From assembly GCF_905397395.1 (NCBI RefSeq), contig NZ_CAJPVH010000006.1, positions 1-64,000 on the forward strand: a DNA stretch of 64,000 nucleotides, written 5' to 3'. The position numbers were made by a program, and so were the translations under genes. Below are positions 27,365 through 35,591 of the stretch, one piece after another. Position 1 is the first letter of the stretch; each line of letters starts with the position of its first letter. The stretch is from Cupriavidus campinensis. Lineage in GTDB: Bacteria; Pseudomonadota; Gammaproteobacteria; Burkholderiales; Burkholderiaceae. The notes under the pieces are model-generated. The model was not told the origin of the DNA and did not search any database. It worked only from the letters and a program-made list of their open reading frames with translations.

Positions 27365-28885
27365 TTACAGATCGAAGCGGATGCCCTGCGCCAGCGGCAA
27401 TGCATCGCCGTAGTTGATGGTATTGGTCGCCCGGCGCATGTAGCCTTTCCACGCATCGGAGCCCGATTCGCGCCCGCCACCGGTAGCCTTCTCCCCGCCG
27501 AAGGCGCCGCCGATCTCGGCGCCGCTGGTGCCGATGTTCACGTTGGCGATGCCGCAGTCGCTGCCCGCCGCCGAGACGAACCGCTCCGCCTCGCGCAGGG
27601 ACTCGGTGAAGAGGCACGACGACAGCCCGTGCGACGCCGCGTTGTTCAGCGCGATGGCCTCGTCGAGCGAGGTGTACGGCATCAGGTAGAGGATGGGCGC
27701 GAAGGTCTCGGTCAGCATGGTGTCGTGCTGGGTATCGGTCAGCACCAGCGCGGGCCGCACGTAGCAGGCGTGCGGATAGCGGTCCGCCAGCAGCCGCTCG
27801 CCGCCATGCACGACGTTGCCCTGCGCGCGGCAGGCGGCCAGCGCGTTGGCCATGGTGTCACCGGCGGCCATGTCGATCAGCGGGCCGACCAGCGTGCCCT
27901 CCTGCAGCGGATCGCCCACCGGCAGCCGCGCGTAGACCTGGCGCAGCCGGTTGGTCACGGTCTCGATCAGGTCGACGTGGACAAAGGCGCGCCGCAGCGT
28001 GGTGCAACGCTGGCCGGCGGTGCCGGCTGCCGAAAAGGTCATCGCGCGGATGGTCAGTTCCAGGTTGGCCGATGGCGCGACGATGGCCGCGTTGTTGCCG
28101 CCCAGTTCGAGGATGGTGCGCTTGAACCGCCCGGCGCAGGCCATGCCCACCTCGCGGCCCATGCGCGTGGAGCCGGTAGCGCTGATCAGCCGCACGGCCG
28201 GATGCTGCACCAGTTGCGCGCCAAGCGTGCGCCCGCCCGGCAGCACTACGCACAGGCCAGCGTGCTGGGGCGCCGCCTCATCGAATACCCGATCGAGCAG
28301 CGCCTGCGCGGCCAGCGCGCACAGCGGCGTCTTCTCCGACGGCTTCCAGACCACGCCATTGCCGCAGACCAGCGCCAGCGCCGCGTTCCACGCCCACACC
28401 GCCACCGGGAAGTTGAACGCCGAAATCACCCCGCATAGCCCGAACGGATGCCAGGTCTCGCGCATCGCGTGCGCGGGGCGCTCCGAGGCAATCGTCAGCC
28501 CGTGCAGCTGGCGTGAGAGTCCCACGGCAAAGTCGCAGATGTCGATCATCTCCTGCACTTCGCCGAGTCCTTCCTGGAGGATCTTGCCGGACTCCAGCGC
28601 CACCAGCCGCCCCAGCGCGGTCTTGTGCGTGCGCAGCGCCTCGCCGAAGCGCCGCACCACCTCGCCGCGCGCCGGGGCCGGGGTCAGCGCCCAGGTGGTC
28701 TGCGCCGCGTGCGCGCGGGCGATGCGGGCATCGGCGTCGGCCACGGTGCAGGCCGGCAGGTGGCCGAAGATTTCCCCATCGACTGGCGAGCGCAGCGCGA
28801 GCGCCTCGCCCGCGCCATGCGAATCGTCCCAAGGCTGGCGCAGGCCCATGGCCTGCCAGCATGCGGCTACGTCCTGCGCTTTCAT
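27365..28885 (-). CDS. amaB: L-piperidine-6-carboxylate / 2-aminoadipate-semialdehyde dehydrogenase (ALDH7 type)
   Basis: A 506-residue NAD-dependent aldehyde dehydrogenase. Catalytic Cys294 is in AGTAGQRCTT, the general-base Glu260 in LELGGNNAAI, and oxyanion Asn158 in SAFNFP. LELGGNNA and GQRCTTLRR are marks of the ALDH7/antiquitin group that oxidises 2-aminoadipate 6-semialdehyde (from piperideine-6-carboxylate) to 2-aminoadipate. It overlaps by 4 nt the upstream saccharopine/lysine dehydrogenase family gene, and a divergent Lrp regulator completes a lysine-catabolism locus. The pathway assignment is inference from these neighbours. Confidence 0.88.
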   Translation of the reverse strand: MKAQDVAACWQAMGLRQPWDDSHGAGEALALRSPVDGEIFGHLPACTVADADARIARAHAAQTTWALTPAPARGEVVRRFGEALRTHKTALGRLVALESGKILQEGLGEVQEMIDICDFAVGLSRQLHGLTIASERPAHAMRETWHPFGLCGVISAFNFPVAVWAWNAALALVCGNGVVWKPSEKTPLCALAAQALLDRVFDEAAPQHAGLCVVLPGGRTLGAQLVQHPAVRLISATGSTRMGREVGMACAGRFKRTILELGGNNAAIVAPSANLELTIRAMTFSAAGTAGQRCTTLRRAFVHVDLIETVTNRLRQVYARLPVGDPLQEGTLVGPLIDMAAGDTMANALAACRAQGNVVHGGERLLADRYPHACYVRPALVLTDTQHDTMLTETFAPILYLMPYTSLDEAIALNNAASHGLSSCLFTESLREAERFVSAAGSDCGIANVNIGTSGAEIGGAFGGEKATGGGRESGSDAWKGYMRRATNTINYGDALPLAQGIRFDL

Positions 28886-30084
28886 GCGAGCGTCTCCTGT
28901 AGTGGGTGATGGCTGTAATGCTGGCCGAACCGGTTGGCCAGGAAGCGATCGAGCGGCATGGCTTCCTGCGGCACGAGGCCGGACTGGGGCAGCACGCCCG
29001 TCGCCACGAGGTCCAGCGCCGTGCAGATACCAGCCGCCGTGGTGAGCTGGATGGCGTTGACGTGCCCGATGCCGCCAAAGTCCTCCATCCCGCCGATGCG
29101 CGCCGAGAACGACGCTTGCGTCAGCGGCCCCCGCACGCCATGGCTACCCTGCCCGACTTTGGCGCCGGGGTGGCCCGTGGCGCTGGCGAACACGATCACC
29201 ACATCCTGCTCGGTCACCGGAATGGCGTGCTCGAAGATCTCGCGCAGCCAGCTCCGGCGCTCGCGCAGTCGCAGGTCGTTCAGCAGCAGCTTCATCTGGG
29301 CGCAGTGCCCCGGGTAACGGATCGACTTGTAATCGACATGGCGCGCGCGGCCCGCCAGGGTATCCGGCAGCGTGCCCAGGCCCCCTGAGGTATTAAAGGC
29401 TTCGTACTCGATGCCGTCCAGCGCGAAGGATTCATGACCCTCCAGCGCCGCCAACTCCACGCGGCGGCCATCGACAATGGCCTCGCAGGGGTTGCAGTAC
29501 TCGTTGATCAGCCCCTCGGTGCTCCAGGTCAGGTTGTACTTGAGCGCGTTGCTGGGGTAGCGCGGCAGCGCGCCCACGCGCATGCGCAGGTCGAGCAGGT
29601 CGCCGCCATCCCGCAAAAAGCGCCGCGCCAGGTCGTGGCCCACCACGCCGATAAAGCCCGGCGCCAGCCCGCACTGCGGCATCAGCACCGAGCGCGCGCC
29701 CTGGGCCAGCTGGCGGATGGCGTGGGTGGCGGCCACGTCCTCGGTCAGGTCGAAGTAGTGCACGCCGAGCCGCGCGGCCACGGTGGCCACGTGGATGGCC
29801 GCATGGAACGGCAGCGCATTGAGCACGGCGTCGGCCCCGGCCAGCAAGGCGGCGCAGGTGCCGGGCTCGGTCGGGTCGCCGGCGCGCACGGCAATCTGGC
29901 GCGGCAGGCCGTCCAGCCGGTGCGGGTCATGGTCGACCAGACAGACGCGGTAGTCGCCGGTATCCGCGAGCATCGTCGCGATCACACGGCCGATCTTGCC
30001 GGCGCCGAGCACGACGACCGACAGCGGCCGGGGCGATTGGGTCAGGTCCCGCGCGGCGCCGGGACCAAGGTTGGATGGTTGCAT
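28882..30084 (-). CDS. saccharopine dehydrogenase family protein, probable lysine 6-dehydrogenase
   Basis: A 400-residue NAD(P)-dependent enzyme. The Rossmann motif VVLGAGKIGRVIATMLADTG is near residue 25, with VCLVDHDPHRLD as the second strand. The middle shows LPFHAAIHVATVAARLGVHY and LMPQCGLAPGFIGVVGHDLA, as in saccharopine dehydrogenase and lysine 6-dehydrogenase. Because it is coupled to a piperideine-6-carboxylate dehydrogenase gene, oxidative deamination of lysine to allysine/piperideine-6-carboxylate is the most economical role. A saccharopine reaction cannot be excluded, though no lysine-ketoglutarate reductase gene is nearby. Confidence 0.8.
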   Translation of the reverse strand: MQPSNLGPGAARDLTQSPRPLSVVVLGAGKIGRVIATMLADTGDYRVCLVDHDPHRLDGLPRQIAVRAGDPTEPGTCAALLAGADAVLNALPFHAAIHVATVAARLGVHYFDLTEDVAATHAIRQLAQGARSVLMPQCGLAPGFIGVVGHDLARRFLRDGGDLLDLRMRVGALPRYPSNALKYNLTWSTEGLINEYCNPCEAIVDGRRVELAALEGHESFALDGIEYEAFNTSGGLGTLPDTLAGRARHVDYKSIRYPGHCAQMKLLLNDLRLRERRSWLREIFEHAIPVTEQDVVIVFASATGHPGAKVGQGSHGVRGPLTQASFSARIGGMEDFGGIGHVNAIQLTTAAGICTALDLVATGVLPQSGLVPQEAMPLDRFLANRFGQHYSHHPLQETLA

Positions 30085-30152
30085 GATGGCTCCCCCTCAA
30101 AAATGCATGAATCCGTAAGGGAAGTATGGGCAGCCTTGCGCACGTTTTGTAG

Positions 30153-30181
30153 CTGCAAGATCGACGAAAGCGCCCCATAAT
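30153..30181 (+). promoter_or_regulatory. candidate promoter of the Lrp-family gene
   Basis: A -35-like CTGCAA (30153-30158) and a -10 CATAAT (30176-30181) lie 17 nt apart in the divergent region. The start site would be near 30188, about 45 nt before the ATG. Confidence 0.45.
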
Positions 30182-30202
30182 CGGACGTATCGACGATCAC
30201 TC

Positions 30203-30217
30203 CTGACGAAACGTCAG
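30203..30217. promoter_or_regulatory. palindrome before lrp, candidate autoregulatory operator
   Basis: CTGACG-AAA-CGTCAG is a perfect 6-bp inverted repeat 16 nt before the Lrp-family start codon, downstream of its candidate promoter. The position suits repression by Lrp itself; binding is inferred. Confidence 0.45.
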
Positions 30218-30232
30218 CCCGAGCGAAAAACT

Positions 30233-30682
30233 ATGGCAGACCTCGACCAGACCGACCGGCACCTGCTGTCCCTGCTGCAAGGCAACGCACGCGAGAGCGC
30301 GGCCAACCTCGCCCGCGTGCTGGGCATCGCCCGGACCACGGTGGTGGCGCGCATCGCCCGGCTCGAGAAGACCGGCGTGATTGCCGGCTTTGGCGTGCGG
30401 CTGGGCGGCCGGATGGAGGACAACGCCATCCTGGCCTTCTGCGGCCTGTCCGTGCAGCCGAAGGCGGCGCCCGCGGTGGTCCGCGCGCTGCAGCGCTTCC
30501 CGGAGATCGAGGAACTGAACTCGGTCAGCGGCCCGGTGGACTACATGGCCGTGATCCGCTGCGATACCCACGCCCGGCTCGACAAACTGCTAGACGAGAT
30601 CGGCATGCTCGATGGGGTGAATCACACCACCACGTCGATCGTGCTGGCGCGCAAGATCGACCGCCGGCGCGCGGCCGGATAG
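30233..30682 (+). CDS. Lrp/AsnC family transcriptional regulator
   Basis: A 149-residue regulator: N-terminal helix-turn-helix (about 1-60; LDQTDRHLLSLLQGNARESA then LGIARTTVVARIARLEKTGV) and C-terminal RAM ligand/oligomerisation domain (VQPKAAPAVVRALQRFPEIE, SVSGPVDYMAVIRC). It is divergent from the lysine dehydrogenase operon, so control of that operon in response to lysine or a pathway amino acid is likely. Recognition-helix residues give no specific ligand. Confidence 0.9.
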   Translation: MADLDQTDRHLLSLLQGNARESAANLARVLGIARTTVVARIARLEKTGVIAGFGVRLGGRMEDNAILAFCGLSVQPKAAPAVVRALQRFPEIEELNSVSGPVDYMAVIRCDTHARLDKLLDEIGMLDGVNHTTTSIVLARKIDRRRAAG

Positions 30683-30696
30683 CGCGCTATGCTTGG

Positions 30697-30731
30697 GCGC
30701 TTTGGTCAGGCGCTTTGGTCAGGCGCTTTGG
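30697..30731. repeat. 13-bp tandem direct repeat upstream of the DapB paralogue
   Basis: GCGCTTTGGTCAG occurs at 30697-30709 and 30710-30722, and its first nine bases again at 30723-30731. The array begins 14 nt after the Lrp gene and ends 20 nt before the next start codon. Confidence 0.85.
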
Positions 30732-30751
30732 CCACGATTAAGGAGATGACG

Positions 30752-31561
30752 ATGAGCGATCGGATTCGCGTTGCGGTAGGCGGCGTCACCGGCTGGGCCG
30801 GCGGCGAACTGGCGCGCGGCGTGGCGCACGCGCCGGACATGACGCTGGTAGCCGGCCTCTCGCGCGGTGCCGCCGGGCAGCCGCTGGCGCAGGTGACCGG
30901 CCATGCGGACACCCCCGGCGTGGCCGCCGCCAGCATCGAGGCGCTGGGCGCCACGCCCTATGACGTCTACGTCGAGTACACCAAGCCGAACATCGCCAAG
31001 CACAACATCCTGCAGGCGCTGGCGCATGGCGCGCATGTGGTGGTGGGCACCTCCGGGCTGACCGACGACGACTACGCCGAGATCGACGCCGCCGCGCGCC
31101 AGGCCGACCGTGGCGTGCTCGCCTGCGGCAATTTCGCGATCACGGTGGTGCTGTTGCAGAAGTTCGCCGAGATGGCGGCGCGCCACCTCGACCACTGGGA
31201 AATCATCGACTACGCCAAGGCTGGCAAGGTCGATGTGCCGTCCGGCACGGTGCGCGAACTGGCCTTCCGGCTCGGCCAGGTCAAGACCGCCACGCTGGCG
31301 GTGCCGGTGGATCAGGTCAACGGTCCGAAGGAGACCCGTGGCGCGACGATGTCCGGCTCGCAGGTCCATGCGGTGCGGCTGCCGGGGTACCAGCTGGGGG
31401 TCGAGGTGATCTTCGGCGCGGACGGCCAGCGGCTGCACCTCAAGCACGAGGCGGGCGATGGCTCGAAGCCGTACGTGTCCGGCGCGCTGCTGGCCATCCG
31501 CAAGGTGCGCGGGCTGCGCGGTCTGGTGCGGGGGCTGGATAAGGTGATGGAGGGGCTGTAG
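30752..31561 (+). CDS. DapB-like reductase lacking the catalytic His pair
   Basis: A 269-residue homologue of 4-hydroxy-tetrahydrodipicolinate reductase (DapB). The nucleotide-binding N-terminus (RVAVGGVTGWAGGELARGV), VVVGTSGLTDDDYAEID, the K-x-D-x-P-S-G-T signature (K159 to T166), and a C-terminal HLKHEAGDGSKPYVSGALLA all follow the family. In E. coli DapB the signature is preceded by EAHHRHK; here the same positions read DYAKAGK, so the proposed general acid His159 is Ala155 and His160 is Lys156, while Lys163 is kept. It is therefore probably a paralogue with changed chemistry, not the biosynthetic DapB. The start at 30752 has AAGGAG 7 nt upstream. It follows the lysine-catabolism regulator. 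Confidence 0.8.
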   Translation: MSDRIRVAVGGVTGWAGGELARGVAHAPDMTLVAGLSRGAAGQPLAQVTGHADTPGVAAASIEALGATPYDVYVEYTKPNIAKHNILQALAHGAHVVVGTSGLTDDDYAEIDAAARQADRGVLACGNFAITVVLLQKFAEMAARHLDHWEIIDYAKAGKVDVPSGTVRELAFRLGQVKTATLAVPVDQVNGPKETRGATMSGSQVHAVRLPGYQLGVEVIFGADGQRLHLKHEAGDGSKPYVSGALLAIRKVRGLRGLVRGLDKVMEGL

Positions 31562-31572
31562 GCAGGGATGGC

Positions 31573-31597
31573 GGCGGCGCGGATGGGATGCGCCGCC
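31573..31597. terminator. GC-rich hairpin between convergent genes
   Basis: GGCGGCGC and GCGCCGCC form an 8-bp stem with a 9-nt loop, 12 nt after the DapB-like stop. No T-run follows, so terminator activity is uncertain. Confidence 0.35.
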
Positions 31598-31610
31598 ACG
31601 CATCCCCCAA

Positions 31611-32417
31611 TCACCAAGAACCCGGGTTCACCGGCTTGGCCGGTTCCTTCTTTGACTTGTCTGACTTGTCCGACTTCTCGGATTTTTCCGCCTTCTTCGC
31701 GGCCGGGGCCGAAGCCGGCGGGGCGAGCGCCTTGTCCACCTCGGCATCGCGATTGGCCATCAGCGCGCGCGCCTGCGGCAGCATCAGCTCGATCGTGCCC
31801 TCGTTCGGGTTCTCGGGAATCGCGTACAGCTCCACGGTGAGCGGGCGACGCATCCAGCCGGCATGGATCGACTTCACAGGCTTGCCGGCCTTGTCCTTCA
31901 TGTCTTCCTGTTCCTGCCGGAACGGCTTGCCATAGCGCGCGGTCAGCGACTGCACCGCGGCGTCCTGCGAGCGGATGCCATCGGTCGGCACGATCACGCC
32001 GACCAGCGCGTTGCCATCGACGAATGCCACCAGGCGCGCGCCATCCATGAACGCGGGACGCTTGTCGCGCGGCACGCCCACCTGGCGCATCACGCCGTCG
32101 CCGCGCAATTCCACGCAGAACGCGGTCACGTCGCGGCCATCGGGGGTGCGATGATCGGCGCAATCGGGCAGCGTGGGCAGCGGATTGCCGATCTCGAGCA
32201 CGCTCAGCATCGGCGCCAGCAAGTCATTCGCGGACAGCGTGGCGGGTGTGGACGACGCGGCTGGGGTGGCTGGGGTAGCTGGGGTGGCTGGGGTAGCGGC
32301 AGGCTGCGACGCGGCCGCCTTCGGTGCGGCATGGGCGGCCGTGGCCGCCAGCAGGGCGGCAGCGGCCAGCCCGGCGAGGGAAACTCTCAAAACTGACTCC
32401 TGAAATCGGCTCCGCAT
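31611..32417 (-). CDS. secreted protein of unknown function
   Basis: A 268-residue protein with a Sec signal (VSLAGLAAAALLAATAAHA, cleavage AHA-APK), then an ATP-type Ala-Thr-Pro repeat linker (about residues 42-60), a globular core with a Cys pair (LPDCADH and AFCVEL), and a charged C-terminal tail of Lys/Ser/Asp/Glu repeats (KKAEKSEKSDKSDKSKKEP). I do not recognise the family. The start is uncertain: ATG 32417 is used, but a TTG at 32390 preceded by CAGGAG (6-nt spacing) would also give a complete signal peptide. Probably periplasmic. Confidence 0.75.
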   Translation of the reverse strand: MRSRFQESVLRVSLAGLAAAALLAATAAHAAPKAAASQPAATPATPATPATPAASSTPATLSANDLLAPMLSVLEIGNPLPTLPDCADHRTPDGRDVTAFCVELRGDGVMRQVGVPRDKRPAFMDGARLVAFVDGNALVGVIVPTDGIRSQDAAVQSLTARYGKPFRQEQEDMKDKAGKPVKSIHAGWMRRPLTVELYAIPENPNEGTIELMLPQARALMANRDAEVDKALAPPASAPAAKKAEKSEKSDKSDKSKKEPAKPVNPGSW

Positions 32418-32476
32418 TGGAGCCCACCCCGTGGCAGGGGTTCCAGCCGCGACCTTACCACGGCGCGCAAGAGCGC

Positions 32477-32749
32477 CTAGTGGAGCACTTGCTTCAGGAA
32501 ATGGTAGCCAATCAGGGCCACGCCGATGACCACGGCCCAGAGCATCAGGCGCGGCACGATGCTCGGCGGCAATTGCGTCGGCGGCGTGCGCTGGACCAGC
32601 GGCGCGCGCATGCGGGAATTGGTTTGCAGCCCGCGCGTGTGCCAGATCGCCGTGTCGGCGCCCAGGTCCTGCACGATTGGACGATGCGTGGCGGTCGATG
32701 TCGTCGGCTTGGTGGCCGGGCGCGTGCCGGCCGGTCGTTGCGATCCCAT
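32477..32749 (-). CDS. small C-terminally anchored membrane protein
   Basis: A 90-residue protein with a polar, Thr/Pro-rich N-terminus and a single C-terminal hydrophobic helix (IVPRLMLWAVVIGVALIGYH). It has GGGAG 5 nt before the ATG. No known family. The 180 bp upstream toward the ClC gene contain no other gene that I can support. Confidence 0.6.
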   Translation of the reverse strand: MGSQRPAGTRPATKPTTSTATHRPIVQDLGADTAIWHTRGLQTNSRMRAPLVQRTPPTQLPPSIVPRLMLWAVVIGVALIGYHFLKQVLH

Positions 32750-32932
32750 TCCAGCTCCCCCTCAGAAGATTCCCGACGCATCGCGGTGTGCCGCCGGTAC
32801 ACCGCGCGGCCGGGAAGTCTGCTGCTGCCGGTCCGCGCGCGGCACATGGTATGACATCGGCAGTCGCCACGCCACAACGGCCAGGGGGGGCGATGCGAAA
32901 CGGAGACACCCTCCGCCGGCGTCGGCCGGAGG

Positions 32933-34474
32933 TCAGCCCGGGGCGGCCTTGCGGCCGATGGCCATCGCCTCGCGCCGGAACGCGTGGCCCATGTGGTGGT
33001 AGAACGGATGCGGGTTGAACTGGCGCGACAGGAACGACGCCAGCAGCGACGCCGCCAGCAGGAACAGCGTCAGGTCCTGCGTGCGCGTCATCTCCATGAC
33101 GATCACGCTGGCGGTGATCGGCGCCTGCGTGGCGGCGGCCAGGAAGGCGGCCATCGACACCAGCGCCAGCACGCGCGGCTCGGTCATGCCCGAGAGGAAG
33201 TGCGACACGGTTTCGCCGATACCCGCCCCGATGGCCAGCGCCGGCGTGAAGATCCCGCCCGGAATGCCGGCGAAGTACGACACCACCGTGGCCCCCAGCT
33301 TGGCCAGCCCGAACCACAGCGTGTGGTGGGATTCGCCATTGATCAGCGCGGACGCCTGCTCGTAGCCGGTGCCGAAGGTGGCCCCGGCCGTGGCCCAGCC
33401 CAGCGCCGCCACCACCAGCCCGCAGCCGAATGCCACCCAGATCGGATGGGCGACCACCCACGCGCGCCAGCGCGACGGCGTCAGCCCCGGCACGCCCGCG
33501 ATCAGCATCTTGGCGAACAGCCCGCCGAACACGCCGTTGACCACGGCGCAGAGCAGCACCGGGCCCCAGGCGTCGTGGAGCACCAGCATCGGCACCTTCA
33601 CAGTGAAATATGGGTTGTTGCCGAGCACGGCCAGCGACAGGAAGCCGGCCGTCAGCACGCCGGACAGCACCAGGCGGTCCCAGCGCACGGCGGTGCCGCG
33701 CCCGAGTTCCTCGATGGCGAACACCACGCCGGCCAGCGGCGTATTGAAGGCAGCGGCCAGGCCGCCCGCCGCGCCGGCGGCGATCAGCGCATTGGGATGA
33801 AAGCCGATGCGGAAGCGGAACTTGTCCTGGCACCAGCGGCCCCAGGCCAGCATCGCCGCCGCGCCCACCTGCACCGACGGGCCTTCGCGGCCCACCGAGG
33901 CACCGGCCATCAGCGCGCCGGTGGTCAGCAGCACCTTCCACATCGACTGGCGGAACGACACCAGCACGCCCTGCGCCACCCCATCCGGCGGCAGCGTGAC
34001 CGCGGCAATCACCTGCGGAATGCCGCTGCCACGCGCCTGCGGGGCGAGGCGGATGGTCAGCCAGCGCAGCGCGGCCAGCCCGAACGGCAGCAGCACGAAC
34101 GCCAGCCACGGCGTGGCCGTGGTGACCTGCGCGTTCCAGCGCAGCGCCAGTTCGGCGATATAGGCAAAGACGATGGAGAACAGCGCGACGCAGCCGGCGC
34201 CGCACATGAACACGCCGTAGCGCAGCGAGGTACGCGAGATCCGGCTGACCTGGCGGGTCTTGCGCCGGGCCGCGTGGCGGGCCTGCAGCCGCAGCGCGCG
34301 CAGGCGGCTGGTCTCGGCGGCGGAGCGGGAATCGGCGGACGGGGGGGACGTCGGGGAATCTGACGAGGGAGGCGAAGCGGACGAATCAGGCGAAGCGGAC
34401 GAAGCGGACGAATCAGGCGAAGCGGACGAAGCGGACGAAGCGGACGGATCAGGCGGCTCGGCGGAATCGGTCAT
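32933..34474 (-). CDS. ClC-family chloride channel/transporter
   Basis: A 513-residue ClC protein. The Cl-binding motifs are GSGIPQV (149-155), GREGPSV (195-201, with the gating Glu at 197 that marks H+-coupled exchange in bacterial ClCs) and GGIFTPALA near residue 400. About 16-18 membrane segments are predictable, and no C-terminal CBS domains are present. The N-terminal 55 residues are a Ser/Ala/Pro/Asp low-complexity tail encoded by nested 9-bp repeats at 34371-34451. The usual role would be acid resistance or halide homeostasis; ion selectivity is not determinable here. Confidence 0.92.
   Translation of the reverse strand: MTDSAEPPDPSASSASSASPDSSASSASPDSSASPPSSDSPTSPPSADSRSAAETSRLRALRLQARHAARRKTRQVSRISRTSLRYGVFMCGAGCVALFSIVFAYIAELALRWNAQVTTATPWLAFVLLPFGLAALRWLTIRLAPQARGSGIPQVIAAVTLPPDGVAQGVLVSFRQSMWKVLLTTGALMAGASVGREGPSVQVGAAAMLAWGRWCQDKFRFRIGFHPNALIAAGAAGGLAAAFNTPLAGVVFAIEELGRGTAVRWDRLVLSGVLTAGFLSLAVLGNNPYFTVKVPMLVLHDAWGPVLLCAVVNGVFGGLFAKMLIAGVPGLTPSRWRAWVVAHPIWVAFGCGLVVAALGWATAGATFGTGYEQASALINGESHHTLWFGLAKLGATVVSYFAGIPGGIFTPALAIGAGIGETVSHFLSGMTEPRVLALVSMAAFLAAATQAPITASVIVMEMTRTQDLTLFLLAASLLASFLSRQFNPHPFYHHMGHAFRREAMAIGRKAAPG
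34371..34451. repeat. nested 9-bp repeat array in the ClC N-terminal coding region
   Basis: Three successive blocks share the frame GGC-(GAAGCGGAC)n-GAATCA (last block ends GGATCA): n is 1 at 34371-34388, 2 at 34389-34415 and 3 at 34416-34451. All units are multiples of three, so the protein's Ser/Ala tail varies without frameshift. Confidence 0.92.
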
Positions 34475-34555
34475 GGCGGGGGCGGTGAGGATCGAAACGT
34501 CCCCGTACTATACGCCCCCACCCTCCCCCAAGCTGCCCCCGATCGCCCCGTCGGC

Positions 34556-35536
34556 TCAGTCCAGGCTGATGTGGTTGGCCCGGATAACCTTGCCCCAGTT
34601 GTCGCGGTCGGCGGCCACGTAGCGGTCGATCTCCGCCTGCGTGCGCGGCGCCTGCACCACCAGCCCCAGCGCGCCGAAGGTGTTGCGGAACTGCGGGTCG
34701 GTCAACACACGCGCGGCGGCGGCCTGGAGCCGGGCCACGGCCTCCGGCGGGGTCTGCGCGGGCACCGCGAGGCCGAACCACGTGGCTGCATGGAAGCCCG
34801 GATAGCCGCTCTCGGCCACCGTCGGCACATTGGGCAGCACGTCCAGGCGCGCGTTGCTGGTCACGGCCAGCGCCTTGAGCTTGCCAGCCTTGATATGGGG
34901 CAGCGAGGTGCTGACCACATCCACCATCAACTGGGTGTCATTGGCCAGCAGCGCCGACAGCGCCGGTGCGCTGCCGTTGTAGGGCACGTGGGTCATGTCG
35001 ATGCCCAGCTCGGACTTCAGCATCTCCGTAGCGAGTTGCAGCGGGTTGCCGAGCCCCACGGACGCGTAGTTCAGCTTGCCGCCCGCCGCCTTGGCATAGG
35101 CCGCGAAGTCCCGGATATTGGCCGCCGGCACCTGCGTATTGGTGACCACCACCAGCGGCACCTCGATACCGATGGCGATGACCTTGAAGTCCTTCGGGTC
35201 GTAGCCGGTCTTCTTGTACAGCATGGGATTGAGCACCATGCTCGCGCTGGTCCCCATCAGCATGGTGTAACCGTCCGGTTGGGCGCGCGCCACGCTCTGC
35301 GTGCCGACCATGGTGTTGGCGCCGGGGCGGTTCTCCACCACCACGGGCTGCTTCAGGTCGCGCGCCATGCCTTCGGCCAGCGCCCGCCCGAACTGGTCCG
35401 TGGAGCCGCCCGGGGTGTACGGCACCACCAGCTTGACCGGCCGCTCGGGCCAGGCCGCGAAGGTGGCCGGTGCGTGGCCGATGGCCAGCGCAAGGCCGAG
35501 CGCCCCCGCCGCCAGGTGGGCGAATGTGCGATGCAT
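34556..35536 (-). CDS. tripartite tricarboxylate transporter substrate-binding protein (Bug family)
   Basis: A 326-residue periplasmic receptor with a signal peptide (HLAAGALGLALAIGHAPATF, cleavage FAA-WPE). Bug marks are WPERPVKLVVPYTPGGSTDQ, VVVENRPGANTMVGTQSVAR, PDGYTMLMGTSASMV and the C-terminal IDRYVAADRDNWGKVI. Bug proteins are hugely amplified in Bordetella and Cupriavidus and bind carboxylates; TctA/TctB membrane partners are not in the window. It is transcribed after an acyl-CoA ligase gene, which suggests it scavenges a carboxylic acid that the ligase then activates. Confidence 0.93.
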   Translation of the reverse strand: MHRTFAHLAAGALGLALAIGHAPATFAAWPERPVKLVVPYTPGGSTDQFGRALAEGMARDLKQPVVVENRPGANTMVGTQSVARAQPDGYTMLMGTSASMVLNPMLYKKTGYDPKDFKVIAIGIEVPLVVVTNTQVPAANIRDFAAYAKAAGGKLNYASVGLGNPLQLATEMLKSELGIDMTHVPYNGSAPALSALLANDTQLMVDVVSTSLPHIKAGKLKALAVTSNARLDVLPNVPTVAESGYPGFHAATWFGLAVPAQTPPEAVARLQAAAARVLTDPQFRNTFGALGLVVQAPRTQAEIDRYVAADRDNWGKVIRANHISLD

Positions 35537-35591
35537 GGTTGTCTCCTGTCTGGTTTTATATATATAGAAGGCGGGTGCGCCGGGCCGGGGT

